From: Rhodoferax antarcticus ANT.BR
Lineage (GTDB): Bacteria > Pseudomonadota > Gammaproteobacteria > Burkholderiales > Burkholderiaceae_C
Assembly: GCF_001938565.1 (NCBI RefSeq)
Contig: NZ_MSYM01000020.1
Coordinates: 1 to 64,000 of the forward strand
Reading direction: 5' to 3'
Length of the DNA stretch: 64,000 nucleotides
The notes under the pieces were generated by a model, which was not told where the DNA came from, made no database searches, and saw nothing but the letters and a program-made list of their open reading frames with translations. Numbering within the stretch: the first letter of the stretch is position 1; each line of letters starts with the position of its first letter. The position numbers and the translations under genes are program-made. Shown here one piece after another: positions 33,309 through 40,485 of this stretch.

Positions 33309-33364
33309 AAAATTCTCCATCAATGTGACTGCGGGATTGCAGTGTCACTAGATGGAAATGTCAT
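33309..33364 (-). promoter_or_regulatory. AAUYYC leader of the 33308 operon
   Basis: GACATTTCCATCTAGT box (33349-33364), perfect hairpin ACTGC-AATCCC-GCAGT (33328-33343) extended by TGAC/GTCA-type pairs, TGGAG before ATG 33308. Confidence 0.75.
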
Positions 33365-33366
33365 AC

Positions 33367-33400
33367 CAAAAAAAAGCCTGCACAGGGGCAGGCTTTCAGG
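33367..33400 (-). terminator. Terminator upstream of the 33308 leader
   Basis: Stem AGCCTGCCCC ... GTGCAGGCT with T8 on the minus strand. It is not preceded by a clear protein gene, see the transcript candidate at 33367-33567. Confidence 0.85.
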
Positions 33401-33567
33401 TGTAGCTACACACGCTAGATCAGATTAAAAAAATAAGCTGGTTACGCCTCCAGAATGACGCTAACGGGGTCATCGCTCTAATCCCGCCCTCTATTCAAAT
33501 GCTACCTTTATACACGCTTCGGGTTCCGTGTTTATGTAAATTTAACACATACCAATATTGTTTGCAA
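33367..33567 (-). ncRNA. Candidate short transcript between two terminators
   Basis: On the minus strand a promoter-like TTGCAA (33562-33567), 17-bp spacer and TAAATT (33539-33544) is followed by about 165 nt ending in the terminator at 33367-33400. The only ribosome-binding-site-linked frame is 17 codons. A terminator for the upstream gene lies just before the promoter, so this stretch looks like its own unit. Small RNA or tiny gene; weak evidence. Confidence 0.3.
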
Positions 33568-33579
33568 CTGACACATAAT

Positions 33580-33617
33580 GAAAAAGACCATGAAGCAGTG
33601 CTTCACGGTCTTTAGGG
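33580..33617 (-). terminator. Terminator after gene 33629-33907
   Basis: CCCTAAAGACC tag and stem AAGACCGTGAAGCA ... TGCTTCATGGTCTT with T5 on the minus strand. Confidence 0.85.
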
Positions 33618-33628
33618 TTTGACAATAA

Positions 33629-33907
33629 TTATTGAAGATAAGTTTCAACAATCGCTTTAGCGTGAGAACTGCATTGAAGCGGTTCGGCACAAAAAACCTC
33701 AATTTCTTGAGACGCCTTGATAAACCAAAGCACAGAAACGCCAGTGTCGCCACGGGCAATGATGGCACCATCGAAGTTAATTCCTTGCGGGCCAATCACA
33801 TCAGCATTGACGGTTTTCAGTAATTCAAGACCAGATTGCTGGCAAATGAATTGAGCTGGAAAAGCAGAAACAGTAGCAGAAGAAGAAGCAAAAAAGGTAG
33901 AGCGCAT
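33629..33907 (-). CDS. Hypothetical protein (92 aa)
   Basis: ATG 33907 follows TTGGAG in an AAUYYC leader. Starts MRSTFFASSSATVSAFPAQF; the middle GPQGINFDGAIIARGDTG looks like a compact beta domain. No family recognised. Confidence 0.6.
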   Translation of the reverse strand: MRSTFFASSSATVSAFPAQFICQQSGLELLKTVNADVIGPQGINFDGAIIARGDTGVSVLWFIKASQEIEVFCAEPLQCSSHAKAIVETYLQ

Positions 33908-33963
33908 GGTGTATCTCCAAAAAATCCGGCGAAATTGCTAGGGACTTAGACTGGAGATGTGAG
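33908..33963 (-). promoter_or_regulatory. AAUYYC leader of gene 33629-33907
   Basis: CACATCTCCAGTCTAAGT box (33946-33963), hairpin CC-TA-GC-AATTTC-GC-C-GG (33926-33942), TTGGAG before ATG. Confidence 0.7.
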
Positions 33964-34052
33964 CTTCGTGAAAAGTCTTGGAAACCACTGATTTGACGAC
34001 CTCAAGGTCATCAGGTTGTCAGATTTCTAAGCTTCAATTTAATTTTCACAAA

Positions 34053-34508
34053 TCAGATTTTTAGCATCGCCCCCTCAGTCAAAGGAGCTGTAACCAAAAA
34101 CGAAACAACGACTTTCGGTAAGTTTTCACCAACCTCATCAATCTCAATGTCTTGATCAGAAAAAATGACAGTCAATTCGTCATCGCACTCAAGCATCACC
34201 TGGTTAGATTTTCCCAACAATGCTCCGTCAATTTGAGTGGTGACTTGATAGCCATCACAGAAGACCGTTCCAGCCGAAGACAAAGCCTGAAACAAGGTCG
34301 TTTTGAAGGTCATCGTTGCGGCCTTGGCTGGTGCTGTGGCCTGCTGAATGCGAGCCTCAATCTCGCTATCACAATCTTGTGCCCATCCAAAGCGTGCAAT
34401 TGAGCGCATCCGGTCTTGAAGGTAGCCGTAAGCCCATTTGAAGGCATCACGTTCAGCCTGAACCAAAGCAACAGACGAAGGTGGTTCGCCAGGGAAATTT
34501 GTAGTCAT
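34053..34508 (-). CDS. Hypothetical protein, paralogue of 32799-33308
   Basis: A 151-aa protein; shares the SAGTVFCDGYQVTTQIDGALLGK core with the 33308 protein. ATG 34508 follows TGGAG in an AAUYYC leader. No known family. Confidence 0.7.
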   Translation of the reverse strand: MTTNFPGEPPSSVALVQAERDAFKWAYGYLQDRMRSIARFGWAQDCDSEIEARIQQATAPAKAATMTFKTTLFQALSSAGTVFCDGYQVTTQIDGALLGKSNQVMLECDDELTVIFSDQDIEIDEVGENLPKVVVSFLVTAPLTEGAMLKI

Positions 34509-34564
34509 GAAAACTCCATGTGAAGTCTTGCGGGATTGCAAGGTACTTGTGATGGAGATGCCGG
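34509..34564 (-). promoter_or_regulatory. AAUYYC leader of gene 34053-34508
   Basis: CGGCATCTCCATCACAAGT box (34546-34564), perfect hairpin CTTGC-AATCCC-GCAAG (34527-34542), TGGAG before ATG. Confidence 0.75.
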
Positions 34565-34622
34565 GCGCAGTCAAACCTCGTTGTGCCGTCGGCGCACAGA
34601 AAGCAGGGCAGGGTAGGGCGCT

Positions 34623-35228
34623 CTAGCGCGATTTCAGGACCAATTGGTCTTTGGTTATGGTCACGTCGAACTTGGACAAAAAGGACTGCCCCAAAAGAGC
34701 GTTGGCACGCATGCTGCTTATTTGTAGGCCGGTGCCAACCGTGACAGGAACGCCAAGGTTGTCCCCAATGGAAACCATCACATTGCGCACCAAGCGACCA
34801 GGCACATTGCCATTCGCCGTTTGAAAAGTCACCACGTTGCCGCCAAAGATGCCAGCCTTAGCAGCCAAAGACTCACTCACTCCCACTAGGCTCGCCCCGG
34901 TGTCCACCAGAAATACCGTTCTAACCCCATTCACGGCACCCTCGACGTAAAAGTGACTGTCTAAGTCCCTTGGAATTGACCACTGGCCAACAGCTATTTG
35001 AGTTGCTGGGCATGGAGCCATGTACGTCTTCATGCCCCAATAGGCCAGACCCATCACACCGAGCCAGAATGCCAGCATTTTCAGCAGGCCTGCCTCTCGC
35101 CTTTGGGGTGGTTGGAGCACACCACCGGCACCTTCCCCACTGTACGCGGCATGCATCGTTCTGGCTGATTCAATCTGTTCGCGCTTGCGCTGTGCCTCGT
35201 AATACTAATCCCGGTCTTGGACGCCCAT
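34623..35228 (-). pseudogene. Retropepsin-like aspartic protease with amber codon 8
   Basis: From ATG 35228 the frame reads MGVQDRD, then TAG (35205-35207), then continues in frame YYEAQRKREQIESARTMHAAYSG to 34623. The body is a retropepsin-like protease (clan AA): one TM segment (LAFWLGVMGLAYWGMKTY), active-site VDTGAS and the late LLGQSFLSKFD. The reading past the TAG looks native, so the stop is probably a recent nonsense mutation. Translation could restart at ATG 35156 (177 aa), keeping the whole protease domain. Confidence 0.7.
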
Positions 35229-35230
35229 GT

Positions 35231-35665
35231 TTAATACCTAACCAAAGTAGAAGAAATGGAGTAGCTAGTGGATGCACCTGAAAATATTTTTGAAGAACTT
35301 CCACTGAAATTTAGCGTCGTTCCAGAGAGGGAAAGGTACCCGCTATAAACACCTTCCAAGTCTTTATCAGCACAGCCGGTCATGTTTCCAGTGTGTTGAA
35401 ATATGCTTGAAGAAGGGGCAACAATTCCTTCAATCTGACATCCGTTTGCAACCCGAAAAACGAATTTTCCTGTTGAACTAATTTGTCCGTACATCAGTCC
35501 TACCCAAAAGGTATTTGCCTTACCTGTGTTGCTTTGAGTTGCTGACATCTTCACATCATTCGTCCACTTCCCCGTAATGGCATCAAAAGGCCCTGGTGCT
35601 GCCTGAGCTGCGATGCCGCAAAAAAGAATGGTAGCCGCGAGTAGGGTTTGGTGGTGTTGCTTCAT
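35231..35665 (-). CDS. Secreted protein, tandem paralogue A
   Basis: A 144-aa secreted protein with signal peptide ending AAQA-APG. Shares with 35669-36115 the pattern FDAxxGxWxxDxKxxAT, GKxxxxxxGxxYGQ and NGCQxxG, then Cys-containing C-terminus; about a quarter identical. Likely a periplasmic beta-rich domain with one disulfide. Function unknown. Confidence 0.65.
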   Translation of the reverse strand: MKQHHQTLLAATILFCGIAAQAAPGPFDAITGKWTNDVKMSATQSNTGKANTFWVGLMYGQISSTGKFVFRVANGCQIEGIVAPSSSIFQHTGNMTGCADKDLEGVYSGYLSLSGTTLNFSGSSSKIFSGASTSYSISSTLVRY

Positions 35666-35668
35666 TGG

Positions 35669-36115
35669 TCAATACCGCGACATCTTCGACGTAACCAACA
35701 AAGCATCCGACCCTACCATGAACACTCTGGTTGTGGTCATCGTGAGTGACATGGTGCGCCCATCCATCGTAATTGCGCCTTTGTAAGAGTCATTGAAAAC
35801 CTTTGAGTCGCAATCACTGACTTTCACCGCAACTGGAAATCGAGACACATTGAAGTTGTCCGGTTGTGACGTGCCGTGGAGCTGGCATCCGTTGGGCAAT
35901 GAAAACCGAAGCACTCCCTCTCTGTTAACTTGCCCGTAGGTTGTTCCGGACAACACACTGTCTTTGCCGGTCGTGCCTCGATTTGTGGCCGTGAGCTTGA
36001 TGTCACCATTCCATCGCCCATAGGTGGCATCAAACAGGCCTGCGTGAGCCGTATGCCCCATCACCAGCAGGGTACTAAGCAAAAGAAGTTTGAATCGCGT
36101 CTTGAGACTAGGCAT
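35669..36115 (-). CDS. Secreted protein, tandem paralogue B
   Basis: A 148-aa secreted protein; ATG 36115 overlaps the end of the zinc-finger gene. Signal peptide ends GHTAHA-GLF. Tandem duplicate of 35231-35665, 3 nt apart. Conserved Cys in NGCQ and SDC suggest a disulfide. Function unknown. Confidence 0.65.
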   Translation of the reverse strand: MPSLKTRFKLLLLSTLLVMGHTAHAGLFDATYGRWNGDIKLTATNRGTTGKDSVLSGTTYGQVNREGVLRFSLPNGCQLHGTSQPDNFNVSRFPVAVKVSDCDSKVFNDSYKGAITMDGRTMSLTMTTTRVFMVGSDALLVTSKMSRY

Positions 36116-36749
36116 TGTAAAGGGTGCGATGTGGATTCGTGTCATAGTCAATCAACGTCTTGCCAGCTTGGGTGAGCACCCAAAATATTTGCCGACTTCC
36201 ACGCTTCGTCACCTTGTTCACAAGCCCGTTTTTTGCGGCTTCATTGAGAACCTTGAGATGGCCACGATATTGCTGGTAGGGCAGGGCACCGGCTGGCCTC
36301 GTATGGCTTTCGATGTACAGGTAGCGCAAGGGCAATTTCAATACGAGAGTTTCCTGATTGACGGCAGGCACCAAAAGCTTTTCAACACTCGCGGCAAAAA
36401 CATTGGGGTTTGCCAGAATTTCTTCGGTCTGTGGCTCCCGCAAATCGCCTACCCGGAACAGCTTCACGCCGCGAACCTTGCCGATCAAGCGCATCACTTC
36501 CTGCCGGGGTGTTTTGTTCCGATCACTGATCTCGCTGATCAAATGAACAACGCGCTTACGTTGCTCCCTCAAATAGCGGTTGGCAAGCGTGCCCATCGGC
36601 TTCGCGTCGTCACTGGCGCTGACATAACTGTCACATGCGGGATAGCCTTTGCAAACAAACAAAAAACCATACCCAGCGCGTTTATAAACCCTCTCAGCGG
36701 GAAAATATTCAATGTCAGAAAAGCAGTATGGACACTTCAGCTCATTCAT
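36108..36749 (-). CDS. DUF3268-like zinc-finger protein, second copy
   Basis: A 213-aa paralogue of 15323-15958. N-terminal CPYC ... VCKGYPACDSYV zinc finger, MGTLANRYLREQRKRV helix and a winged-helix-like C-terminal half with YQQYRGHLKVLNEAAKNGLV. AAAAGGAG precedes ATG 36749. Driven by an ordinary promoter (see 36778-36806), not by an AAUYYC leader. Confidence 0.75.
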   Translation of the reverse strand: MNELKCPYCFSDIEYFPAERVYKRAGYGFLFVCKGYPACDSYVSASDDAKPMGTLANRYLREQRKRVVHLISEISDRNKTPRQEVMRLIGKVRGVKLFRVGDLREPQTEEILANPNVFAASVEKLLVPAVNQETLVLKLPLRYLYIESHTRPAGALPYQQYRGHLKVLNEAAKNGLVNKVTKRGSRQIFWVLTQAGKTLIDYDTNPHRTLYNA

Positions 36750-36777
36750 GTTGCTGACTCCTTTTCATGTTGCAAAG

Positions 36778-36806
36778 ATTGTAACCAAAGGTTGGTTGTC
36801 TAACAA
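36778..36806 (-). promoter_or_regulatory. Sigma-70-type promoter of the 36749 operon
   Basis: Minus strand: TTGTTA, 17-bp spacer, TACAAT. The following CTTTGCAACAT is also found after a TACAAT upstream of 12854, suggesting a shared promoter type distinct from the AAUYYC leaders. Confidence 0.55.
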
Positions 36807-36825
36807 GACACAAGAAATTTTGAAA

Positions 36826-36866
36826 TAAAAAAAACTCCAAAGCGCGAGGCGATGGAGTTTTAGGGT
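36826..36866 (-). terminator. Terminator after gene 36882/36932-37333
   Basis: CCCTAAAACTCCATCGCC ... GGAGTT with T8 on the minus strand. Confidence 0.85.
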
Positions 36867-36931
36867 GGTTGAATAACGATTTCAGGCGAACAATAACTTG
36901 TTCCGTTCAATCGCCGCATCCAATTTGGCAA

Positions 36932-37333
36932 TCAATGCCGGGTCATTGGATCAAGCCAAAAACCAAAGCTATAGCCTTTAAAGTTGCCACAAAAGCGCAC
37001 TGCATCGGGCGCTGCTTCATAGATCGGTTTGGTAACGTAGTAGATCGTCTTTCCGAGTTTGACGTTGTACCGTCCATACACACTACACCATGCGCGACTG
37101 CGGTATGGAGCTATAAACTCATCAGCAGGATCACCACAAGTGTCTTTGCTGTAATCCATACGTGGATCGAGTTGCCACATTTCAAGTGCCTTAAAAAGCC
37201 CGCTGAGGTTGTTTTCAGGCCAATTGGGAATTGTGCAAACATCGCCAATTCGGAACGACAAAATCTTGTATTCAGGATCATCCAGGTCAGTTGACGTTGC
37301 AACTTTAAATTCATAAAACACATAAAAAGTCAT
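36932..37333 (-). CDS. Hypothetical protein (133 aa), possibly frameshifted at its end
   Basis: Starts MTFYVFYEFKVATSTDLDDPE; aromatic-rich, with AWCSVYGRYNVKLGKTIYYVTKP and GYSFGFWLDP near the end. The frame stops at 36932 (MTRH), but the -1 frame continues with NDPALIAKLDAAIERNKLLF to 36882, directly before the CCCTAA terminator. Losing one A near 36943 would explain this. No family recognised; no clear ribosome-binding site. Confidence 0.55.
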   Translation of the reverse strand: MTFYVFYEFKVATSTDLDDPEYKILSFRIGDVCTIPNWPENNLSGLFKALEMWQLDPRMDYSKDTCGDPADEFIAPYRSRAWCSVYGRYNVKLGKTIYYVTKPIYEAAPDAVRFCGNFKGYSFGFWLDPMTRH

Positions 37334-37395
37334 TCATATACGAAAAATATTAAATTTAGCAATCACTTCTGCATGAAGAATACTACTATATAACC

Positions 37396-37433
37396 CAAAA
37401 AAAGCCACCACTATAAAAGTGATGGCTTAGGGG
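37396..37433 (-). terminator. Terminator after gene 37481-37789
   Basis: CCCCTAAGCCATCACT ... GTGGTGGCT with T7 on the minus strand. Confidence 0.8.
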
Positions 37434-37480
37434 TCAATGGTTGTAATCAATTGCCGTTAGGCAAGTTGCAAAAGATTAAC

Positions 37481-37789
37481 TCAATTTTCTGGTGCCGCAG
37501 CAGAAGGTGCAATTGAGTTGTAAACCGAGCGAACATGAATCATAACGCCCGAAACAGTTTCGGCAGCACGATCAGAACCCGAATCACTTAAATGACACTT
37601 CCAAGCTTCAAGGAACCCGATAGTTTCCCGTAGTGCGCGTAGTAACGCAATAACCGGATCGACAGGTACACAAGAATCAACCGTAGCACCGTAACTTTCA
37701 GCGACACGGGGCGCGACCTCATCAATACTTTGCCCTCGGTAAATTTTGACTTTCAAAGTGTCCGTCTTGAAAGTGGTTTTGCCGCGCAT
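37481..37789 (-). CDS. Hypothetical protein (102 aa)
   Basis: Starts MRGKTTFKTDTLKVKIYRGQ at ATG 37789. Sequence upstream of this ATG in the same frame also reads as protein (PDLPGDDPFPVEYTVT) back to the stop codon of the preceding gene, so a non-standard start or coupled re-initiation is possible. No family recognised. Confidence 0.55.
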   Translation of the reverse strand: MRGKTTFKTDTLKVKIYRGQSIDEVAPRVAESYGATVDSCVPVDPVIALLRALRETIGFLEAWKCHLSDSGSDRAAETVSGVMIHVRSVYNSIAPSAAAPEN

Positions 37790-37837
37790 GGTTACTGTGT
37801 ACTCAACAGGAAAGGGGTCGTCGCCTGGCAGATCAGG

Positions 37838-38164
37838 TTAAGCACCAAACTTGAACGGAAGAACATCAGGTTTGAACGCATCAATCATCGCCGGGAAAGC
37901 CGATTCAATGCGACGGCGATTGTCGAGATCGGCCTTGAACCACAAATCCGCCAACCCTGAAGCAAAGGCGCTGCTGTCTTCATTCATTTTCTTGAATGTT
38001 GTGTGCAAATCATCATTGTTCAACCCATGCTGAGGCGTGAGCGCATGACTTTCAAAAACGTGAACCTCATTACCGTTTTCATCCTCGGCGGCTCCAAGAA
38101 ACCGCTTCCCATGAGATGCGAGGGACTTGTCTTCAACTTCAGAGTTTGAAAAAATTAGATTCAT
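37838..38164 (-). CDS. Hypothetical protein (108 aa)
   Basis: Starts MNLIFSNSEVEDKSLASHGK; acidic, helical C-terminal half. Lies 31 nt downstream of 38196-38582, in one operon with it. No family recognised. Confidence 0.6.
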   Translation of the reverse strand: MNLIFSNSEVEDKSLASHGKRFLGAAEDENGNEVHVFESHALTPQHGLNNDDLHTTFKKMNEDSSAFASGLADLWFKADLDNRRRIESAFPAMIDAFKPDVLPFKFGA

Positions 38165-38195
38165 AAAAGCACCTATTAAAAAAATTGATACATCA

Positions 38196-38582
38196 TCAGG
38201 CCGCGTATGCGAGCGTAATTACAGATCCGAAGTCTGAAACGGCTTCAAACGTCTTTCCAGACAAAAGAAGCTCATCAGTACAACGAGTTGGTGATTTGCC
38301 GGCCATCTCAGTGAAATGGGCCACAGCGAGGTCGCTGGTGGCAAAAGACTGACGACCAGTGCCATCGGTGTCACGGGTGGTCACGATGTAGCCAGTCAAA
38401 CGATTGGCCTCAAGACTGAACTCACGGGCGACCGCTTCAATCGCGTCCTGCGGTGTTTGACACCCTTCAACCATTTCTGCAATGTCTGAGTCAGCCAGGC
38501 ACTCCACAACAGTATCCCAGCCTTGGGTGTAATTGGCCAATGCATAAGTCTTCACGGCTTCAATCAAAATAGTAGCGTTCAT
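38196..38582 (-). CDS. Hypothetical protein (128 aa)
   Basis: ATG 38582 follows AAGGA in an AAUYYC leader. Starts MNATILIEAVKTYALANYTQ; contains TPQDAIEAVAREF and a C-terminal beta-like half. No family recognised. First gene of a three-gene operon to 37481. Confidence 0.65.
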   Translation of the reverse strand: MNATILIEAVKTYALANYTQGWDTVVECLADSDIAEMVEGCQTPQDAIEAVAREFSLEANRLTGYIVTTRDTDGTGRQSFATSDLAVAHFTEMAGKSPTRCTDELLLSGKTFEAVSDFGSVITLAYAA

Positions 38583-38640
38583 TTTTCATCCTTGGTTAAG
38601 TCTGACCGGAATTGGTACAGCACTGCACTGGTTATGTCGC
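38583..38640 (-). promoter_or_regulatory. AAUYYC leader of the 38582 operon
   Basis: GACATAACCAGTGCAGT box (38622-38640), short hairpin ACC-AATTCC-GGT (38605-38616), AAGGA before ATG 38582. Confidence 0.6.
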
Positions 38641-38662
38641 TCAACAAAAAATGGCTCGACCA

Positions 38663-38702
38663 AAAGAAAAAACCCACCACAAATTGTGTGATGGGCTTTC
38701 TG
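38663..38702 (-). terminator. Terminator after gene 38713-39402
   Basis: CCCAGAAAGCCCATCACAC ... GTGGTGGGTT with a T-tract on the minus strand. Confidence 0.75.
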
Positions 38703-38712
38703 GGTGGGATGA

Positions 38713-39402
38713 TTACACGGGTGCAAAAAGGTTGGCCCGTTCAGCAAAAACGTGAGCGCCAAGCGTTAATTCATAGCGTTTGGCGCTACCTCTTTTCGTC
38801 ATGTGCAGTTTGACTGAGCCACTTTCGGAAAAAACCTCACTGATTACAACGGTGCTAAAGATGCCACTGCCGCATGAAAACGCGCCTTTGTGAACAAATC
38901 CAACAGCCAGCTTGAACCGGTCAATTGCATCCACACAAAGCGCCTGGAAGTTGCGTGCTTCTACAGCTTTTCGGCACTGATAGATTTCGTAACCGATCAT
39001 CCGTTCAAGCACCTTTTGGCCAAGTGGATCGCTGTCATGACTATCAAAGGAGCCGCCCGTGGCGAGTCCTTCGCCGCAACCATCAGAGACATAAGCCTTG
39101 GTGGAAACGCGACCGCCTTCCAAGATCATGCGAACGAGGGCATAGTGTCCCCGTGGAGAAGCAACAACCTTGGCCGCGAGCTGCTTGGACAAGACACGGT
39201 TTGATTGCCAAAGATCCTTTGCTGCGACTTGTTCGTCGAGAGTCAAAGTCACGATCAGAACTGACTCGCAACCGAAGCCGCCCATGTGCTTAAAGACAAA
39301 TGCCTTGAACTCATCTTCGTAAAACAATTTCGCCGCGATTGCAGCTTCACAGGCGAGAACCATCGCGGCGGGGAAATCAGAAAGAGAAGGGTTTGATTTC
39401 AA
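38713..39402 (-). CDS. Hypothetical protein (229 aa)
   Basis: Start is TTG 39402 at a good distance from CTGGAG in an AAUYYC leader. Starts (M)KSNPSLSDFPAAMVLACEAA; two similar halves may exist (GFGCESVLIVTLTL and FSCGSGIFSTVVIS). No family recognised. Confidence 0.6.
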   Translation of the reverse strand: MKSNPSLSDFPAAMVLACEAAIAAKLFYEDEFKAFVFKHMGGFGCESVLIVTLTLDEQVAAKDLWQSNRVLSKQLAAKVVASPRGHYALVRMILEGGRVSTKAYVSDGCGEGLATGGSFDSHDSDPLGQKVLERMIGYEIYQCRKAVEARNFQALCVDAIDRFKLAVGFVHKGAFSCGSGIFSTVVISEVFSESGSVKLHMTKRGSAKRYELTLGAHVFAERANLFAPV

Positions 39403-39454
39403 AATAATCTCCAGTTGTGTTCAGCGAAATGCTGAGACTGTCTGGAGATGTCGG
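39403..39454 (-). promoter_or_regulatory. AAUYYC leader of gene 38713-39402
   Basis: CGACATCTCCAGACAGT box (39437-39454), hairpin TCAGC-ATTTC-GCTGA (39421-39435), CTGGAG before TTG 39402. The TnpB fragment ends 2 nt beyond the box. Confidence 0.7.
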
Positions 39455-39455
39455 A

Positions 39456-39548
39456 TCAACGTAATAGACGCTCATGTCCGAGCGCGAGAATGTTTCTTGC
39501 AGCGTTCACGTCGCGGTCATGAACTGATCCACAGACATTGCAAGTCCA
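39456..39548 (-). pseudogene. tnpB: TnpB (IS605/IS607 OrfB) C-terminal fragment
   Basis: On the minus strand, from the edge of the CRISPR array, the frame reads WTCNVCGSVHDRDVNAARN followed by ILALGHERLLR and a stop at 39456. This is the end of the TnpB zinc ribbon (second CxxCG) and the HDRDxNAARNIL helix that closes RuvC. All upstream parts, including most RuvC residues, are gone. The fragment meets a truncated CRISPR repeat at 39549. Confidence 0.85.
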
Positions 39549-39927
39549 CATAGGGCTACCAGGGCTGCGGGCCATGCCTACCCGGCCATGTGTTTGATAC
39601 CTATGCAGGCATAGGGCTACCGATCACGGCGGATTTCAAGCTCAGTCATCACTCTTGATACCTATGCAGGCATAGGGCTACCAGGGAATTTCCCTGCGCT
39701 CATCCAATTTCGTACTTGATACCTATGCAGGCATAGGGCTACCCGGCCATACGCGCGTTATGGAGCTTTGAAACGATTTGATACCTATGCAGGCATAGGG
39801 CTACCCGGCCATACGCGCGTTATGGAGTTTTGAAACCATTGATACCTATGCAGGCATAGGGCTACCGCCAACCGTTGTTATTTTGGCTCTTGCGACCATT
39901 TGATACCTATGCAGGCATAGGGCTACC
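39549..39927 (-). CRISPR. CRISPR array 1 (type IV-A associated)
   Basis: Six 28-nt repeats at 39594, 39655, 39716, 39778, 39839 and 39900 plus a truncated one (39549-39560), with six spacers of 33-34 nt. All full repeats are identical; the core CCTATGC..GCATAGG forms a 7-bp stem for Cas6-type (Csf5) processing. Spacers 3 and 4 (39744-39777, 39806-39838) differ at only a few positions. An AT-rich stretch at 39928-39991 may be the leader. The minus direction is chosen to match array 2 and the csf operon. Confidence 0.95.
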
Positions 39928-39991
39928 TCTCACCGTAAATCATTGATTTGATTGAATAATATCACCATATTTACTTGTGCCAATTTTAGTA

Positions 39992-40465
39992 TTATGATTT
40001 AAAGTTTTGCATATTATCAGAGTTTTTCTTCGACAACTCATCCAATACGCGATTCACGTTCGCCGTCAAAATTTCGTCACTTAAATTACCTTCACTGGAA
40101 AACACATTCCAGGTCAGGTCGATCAAATCAGCTTCTGATGCTTCAGCGGCCAGCGTCAGGCTGGCTTTGTAGACCTTGGCGAAGACAGTTGAGAAGCGTT
40201 TTCTGTTGACCGGGTTGGCCAATGAGTGCTGCACGCCTCGCGGCACGCCAAAGGCAATGTAGGCCGGGTCAATCCCTTTGGCCTCCAGACCATAAAGCTG
40301 CTCCGTCGTGGGGCACCAGGCTCCGGCTTCGTATTTCAAAAGAGAGAGTTTGGTCACGCCAAGGCGCTCTGCGAATTGCGTCTGGTTTTCACCGAGCTTC
40401 TGTCGCTCCGCCCGCAAACGCTCGCCAAGCCGCTTTCTGAAGACGTGACTGCTTAACTTTTCCAT
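39992..40465 (-). CDS. XRE-family transcriptional regulator
   Basis: A 157-aa protein with an N-terminal Cro/CI HTH: LGERLRAERQKLGENQTQFAERLGVTKLSLLKYEAG, then a helical C-terminus. It sits just upstream of array 1 in the minus direction, so its transcript could continue into the array. Upstream are TATAG/CTATA inverted repeats, a likely autoregulatory operator. Confidence 0.85.
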   Translation of the reverse strand: MEKLSSHVFRKRLGERLRAERQKLGENQTQFAERLGVTKLSLLKYEAGAWCPTTEQLYGLEAKGIDPAYIAFGVPRGVQHSLANPVNRKRFSTVFAKVYKASLTLAAEASEADLIDLTWNVFSSEGNLSDEILTANVNRVLDELSKKNSDNMQNFKS

Positions 40466-40485
40466 GAGCGACTTTCATTGGGAGA

